A DNA stretch of 6,797 nt from Candidatus Aminicenantota bacterium (lineage in GTDB: Bacteria > Acidobacteriota > Aminicenantia > Aminicenantales > Aminicenantaceae). Positions 4,548-6,797 of the stretch are shown here, in pieces. Within the stretch, counting starts at the first letter, position 1. Every line of letters begins with the position of its first letter. The position numbers and the translations under genes are program-made. Location of the stretch: NCBI GenBank assembly GCA_016926925.1, contig JAFGNQ010000271.1:1-6797 (forward strand), read 5' to 3'. The notes beneath the pieces were generated by a model, which worked only from the letters and a program-made list of their open reading frames with translations, ran no database searches and was not told the origin of the DNA.

Positions 4548-6296
4548 ATGGCTGCAAGTCGATTATTCCGGCGATCTCCGATTGTTGGGTCGTTCTTTCT
4601 TTTTCCCCTTGTTTTTATTTTGCTTTTCATGGTTCTGACAGTTGAGATTCTGCCTGCTCGGGAAGTCGACCCGAAATTCGCTTCCGGCATCATCGAAGAG
4701 CTCAAGGCCAAGATTCCGCAGTGGCTGGCGGAGACGGATGTGCCCGGAGCGGCGGTGACAATCGTGGATGATAAGGGAATCCTTTGGAAGGAAGTATACG
4801 GTCACAAGGTGCGAGGGGGAAGCGACCGGGTCGCAGAGGAGACGCTGTTCAGCATCCAGTCCATGTCGAAAAGCTTCACGGCTCTGGGTGTGCTGATGGC
4901 CGTCCAGGACGGCCTGCTGGACCTTGACGTGCCCATTACAGAGTATCTCCCCGATTTCACGGTCAACAGCCCTTTCGAAGAACATCCGGAGCACAAAATG
5001 ACGCTCCGGCACCTGCTTTCTCACCGGGCCGGTTTCACCCACGAAGCCCCGCTCGGAAGCAACTACGACGACCGGCCCCACACCTTTACCGAACACGTGC
5101 TCAGCATCTCCTCTACCTGGCTTCGCTATCCTGTGGGATACCTGTACAGCTATTCCAACCTGGGCATCGATTTGGCCGGATACATCCTTCAAGAAAAAAC
5201 GGGAATGCCCTTCTGGGATTACATCGAAAAAAACGTTCTGGAGCCCATTGGAATGAGCCAGAGCACTATGAATCCCGAGAAAATCCAGAAGAGCGTGAAC
5301 CGGGCCATCGGACATGTTACGCCCCGGGCCGAAGTGCAGTGTGGAATCCCGGTTATCGTCCCCATGATTCCGGCCGGAGGGGTGTACACCAACATCGTCG
5401 ACATGGCGAAGTACCTACAGTTCCACATCAATAAGGGAGTGGTGGAAGGGAGGGCGGTCCTCAGCCGCAGGCTCATCGAGGAGATGCACTCGGTGGCTTT
5501 TCCAGAAAAACACCAGACGGCCGGTTACGGGCTCTGTTTGGTACGGGAGCGGATCGGGAAAACCTACTATCTTCAGCACGGAGGCGGGGGATACGGATTC
5601 ATCACCTCGATGTGTATGTACCCTGAACTCAAAATGGGAGTGGTGACCCTCACCAACTCCCAGATGAGTCACTTGGCCGGGGTTAAGGTTGTGGAAGTGA
5701 TCAACGCCGCTGTCGAAAAACTGGGAAAGACCACACCTTCGCCCTCGGGACCGACGGTAAACACCGAGCAGCCTCTGGATGCCAAAGATGAACGCGTGAC
5801 AAAGCTACTGGGATTCTACGATGCGAACGTCCGGATCGAAGGCAAGGACGGATCGCTGAGCATTTCCTTTAGGCGGGATTCTTATCCTCTGTGTTTTTTC
5901 CTCGACCGGGGAGAGCTGGTGGGCATCTTCGGGAATAATTCCGAGCTCCGGGTCAAACCTCCTTTGAGGAACGGTAACGGATCGCTCGTCCATCTCAACC
6001 GGCTGAGCGGCACCTGCAGCTATTACGATTTCCATAAACCGGAGAAGAGCCGGGATGAGCCCGGTCCGAACAAACCGGAATGGCAAAAGTACGCAGGCCG
6101 CTACAGAACCCTGGCCTGGGGAAGGATGTCCGGCTACTTCCAGAGAGTCGCAATCAAAGACGGATACCTGACCCTCAACGGAATGCGCTGTTTCGAACAC
6201 CTCTCGGGTTTGTTTTTGACCTTCGACGGAGAGGCCCTCGACTTCCGGGGCACTGTTTCCACTTTCCGCAATATCCAGCTTATCAAGTCTAAATAG
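4548..6296 (+). CDS. Exported serine hydrolase, class C beta-lactamase family (PF00144-type)
   Basis: An extracytoplasmic hydrolase of 582 residues with the beta-lactamase/DD-peptidase fold. Residues 1-36 are a signal peptide or anchor: basic MAASRLFRRS, then a long hydrophobic stretch ending near ILPA. All three active-site motifs are visible: SMSK (SxxK) with Ser105 and Lys108, Tyr202-Ser-Asn204 (YxN) in SYSNLG, and His344-Gly-Gly (HGG) in LQHGGGGYGF. Further family marks are LRHLLSHRAGF (153-163) and AGGVYTNIVDMAKYL (276-290). Past residue 400, after a Thr/Pro/Ser-rich linker, two stretches (about 415-490 and 511-582) each look like a small beta domain, as in many esterase-like family members. 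Substrate is unknown: esterases, peptidases and transpeptidase-like enzymes share this fold. The start at 4548 is chosen for its SD and signal peptide. Codons are more GC-rich than in the flanking intergenic DNA. It converges on an S9 peptidase gene 38 nt downstream. Confidence 0.9.
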   Translation: MAASRLFRRSPIVGSFFLFPLVFILLFMVLTVEILPAREVDPKFASGIIEELKAKIPQWLAETDVPGAAVTIVDDKGILWKEVYGHKVRGGSDRVAEETLFSIQSMSKSFTALGVLMAVQDGLLDLDVPITEYLPDFTVNSPFEEHPEHKMTLRHLLSHRAGFTHEAPLGSNYDDRPHTFTEHVLSISSTWLRYPVGYLYSYSNLGIDLAGYILQEKTGMPFWDYIEKNVLEPIGMSQSTMNPEKIQKSVNRAIGHVTPRAEVQCGIPVIVPMIPAGGVYTNIVDMAKYLQFHINKGVVEGRAVLSRRLIEEMHSVAFPEKHQTAGYGLCLVRERIGKTYYLQHGGGGYGFITSMCMYPELKMGVVTLTNSQMSHLAGVKVVEVINAAVEKLGKTTPSPSGPTVNTEQPLDAKDERVTKLLGFYDANVRIEGKDGSLSISFRRDSYPLCFFLDRGELVGIFGNNSELRVKPPLRNGNGSLVHLNRLSGTCSYYDFHKPEKSRDEPGPNKPEWQKYAGRYRTLAWGRMSGYFQRVAIKDGYLTLNGMRCFEHLSGLFLTFDGEALDFRGTVSTFRNIQLIKSK

Positions 6297-6334
6297 GTTG
6301 CTCATTAGCACACTTCAAGCATTGACTTCTCAAC
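6297..6334. other. Short convergent intergenic gap
   Basis: Only 38 nt separate the stops of the convergent hydrolase and S9 peptidase genes. The best stem is a 4-bp TGCT/AGCA around CATT near 6299-6310, too weak and without a T-run to be called a terminator. Confidence 0.4.
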
Positions 6335-6797
6335 TCAATCGGGATACAGATCGTTCCACCATTCGGGTTGTCCCTTCAGCCAGCGGTCGAACCAGGCCAT
6401 GATGGTTTTTGTCCAGAGAATTCTCTTGTTGTAGGTCATAATGTGGTGATTCTGGTCCAAGACTTGTATGTATTCCACTTCCCGTCCCAAGATTTTCAGT
6501 GCGGTGAACAGCTGCGTGCTCTCTCCCGGAGGAACGTTGGTGTCGACCGAGCCGTGGAGCAGAAGCAGAGGTGTGGTGATCTTGTCGGCGGCGAACAGAG
6601 GGCTCTGGTCGATGTAAATGTCTTTCCGGTTCCAGGGAAAACTGTCGGCCGTAGCTACGGCGCTGTAGGCGTATCCCCAGTAACCTTCGCCCCAATAGCT
6701 GGAGATGGAGCTGATCCCGGCGTGGGCGATGGCCGCGGCGAACATATCCGTCCTGGTCTGAAGCAGCATGGTCATGAAGCCTCCGAAGGAGGCGCCC
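6335..6797 (-). CDS. S9-family peptidase (alpha/beta hydrolase), C-terminal catalytic part, cut by window edge
   Basis: This is the last 153 residues of a serine peptidase of the S9 (prolyl oligopeptidase/dipeptidyl aminopeptidase) clan; the N-terminal propeller lies beyond the right edge. The frame is open to the edge and its first complete codons read GASFGGFMTMLLQTR, the GxSxGG nucleophile elbow, with the catalytic Ser encoded at 6790-6788. The catalytic Asp is in LLLLHGSVDTNVPP (visible residue 85), and the His is one of the pair in LDQNHHIMTY (117 or 118). Thus the triad is complete. The GASFGG elbow with HGSVDTNVP is closer to the S9B/S9C dipeptidyl or acylaminoacyl peptidases than to S9A, so it is a different type from the gene at the left edge. 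The C-terminus KTIMAWFDRWLKGQPEWW is typical. An internal ATG at 6775 is not the true start, because the essential Ser lies upstream of it. Confidence 0.9.
   Translation of the reverse strand, partial: GASFGGFMTMLLQTRTDMFAAAIAHAGISSISSYWGEGYWGYAYSAVATADSFPWNRKDIYIDQSPLFAADKITTPLLLLHGSVDTNVPPGESTQLFTALKILGREVEYIQVLDQNHHIMTYNKRILWTKTIMAWFDRWLKGQPEWWNDLYPD

Noticed and set aside
4563..5315. A 250-codon open frame on the minus strand
   Set aside because: It lies wholly antisense to the serine hydrolase, whose motifs are all intact, and its translation resembles no family; it is a composition shadow.
5805..6311. A 168-codon open frame on the minus strand
   Set aside because: Antisense to the C-terminal domains of the serine hydrolase, with no domain signal and no SD of note.
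1..6797. Idea that the two edge S9 genes are the two ends of one gene split by an insertion
   Set aside because: The left fragment is an N-terminus pointing left and out of the window, and the right one is a C-terminus entering from the right. On the minus strand the C-terminal piece precedes the N-terminal piece, and they belong to different S9 types, so they are separate genes.

Overview
The window reads as an ordinary bacterial chromosome segment of mid GC content, with strong Shine-Dalgarno (SD) sites and ATG, GTG and TTG starts. Gene content (secreted or lipid-anchored S9 peptidases, an exported class C beta-lactamase-fold hydrolase, a secreted Ig-like protein) suggests a protein-degrading Gram-negative lineage such as Acidobacteriota or Candidatus Aminicenantes. 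That placement is a low-confidence inference from family content; there is no marker gene.

Layout, left to right. 1-815 (minus): N-terminal part of a prolyl-oligopeptidase (S9A) lipoprotein that runs off the left edge. 892-1083 (plus): a short unrecognised ORF whose stop overlaps the next gene's stop. 2060-1080 (minus): a tight three-gene operon of a secreted Ig-like domain protein, an unrecognised 47-residue ORF and a DUF1801 protein. 2284-3267 (plus): a zinc-independent quinone-oxidoreductase-like MDR dehydrogenase, transcribed divergently from the Ig-like gene. 3268-3551: a non-coding or degraded stretch with competing inverted repeats and a possible relic of an ImmA/IrrE-type C-terminus. 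3552-4130 (minus): an integral membrane ICMT/PEMT-like methyltransferase. 4131-4547: an AT-rich divergent intergenic region with repeated GTATATT elements. 4548-6296 (plus): an exported serine hydrolase (PF00144-type) with two C-terminal beta domains. 6335-6797 (minus): the catalytic C-terminal end of a second S9 peptidase, cut by the right edge just before its nucleophile motif.

Functionally, three of the genes are envelope or extracytoplasmic hydrolases (two S9 peptidases and the serine hydrolase), consistent with peptide scavenging. The dehydrogenase, methyltransferase and DUF1801 genes look like unrelated housekeeping or accessory functions. I see no CRISPR array, rRNA, tRNA, transposase or integrase. 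I find no convincing new multi-gene system. The points most worth a second look are the mutually exclusive hairpins after the dehydrogenase gene, the 47-residue ORF inside the Ig-like/DUF1801 operon, and the small orphan ORFs.
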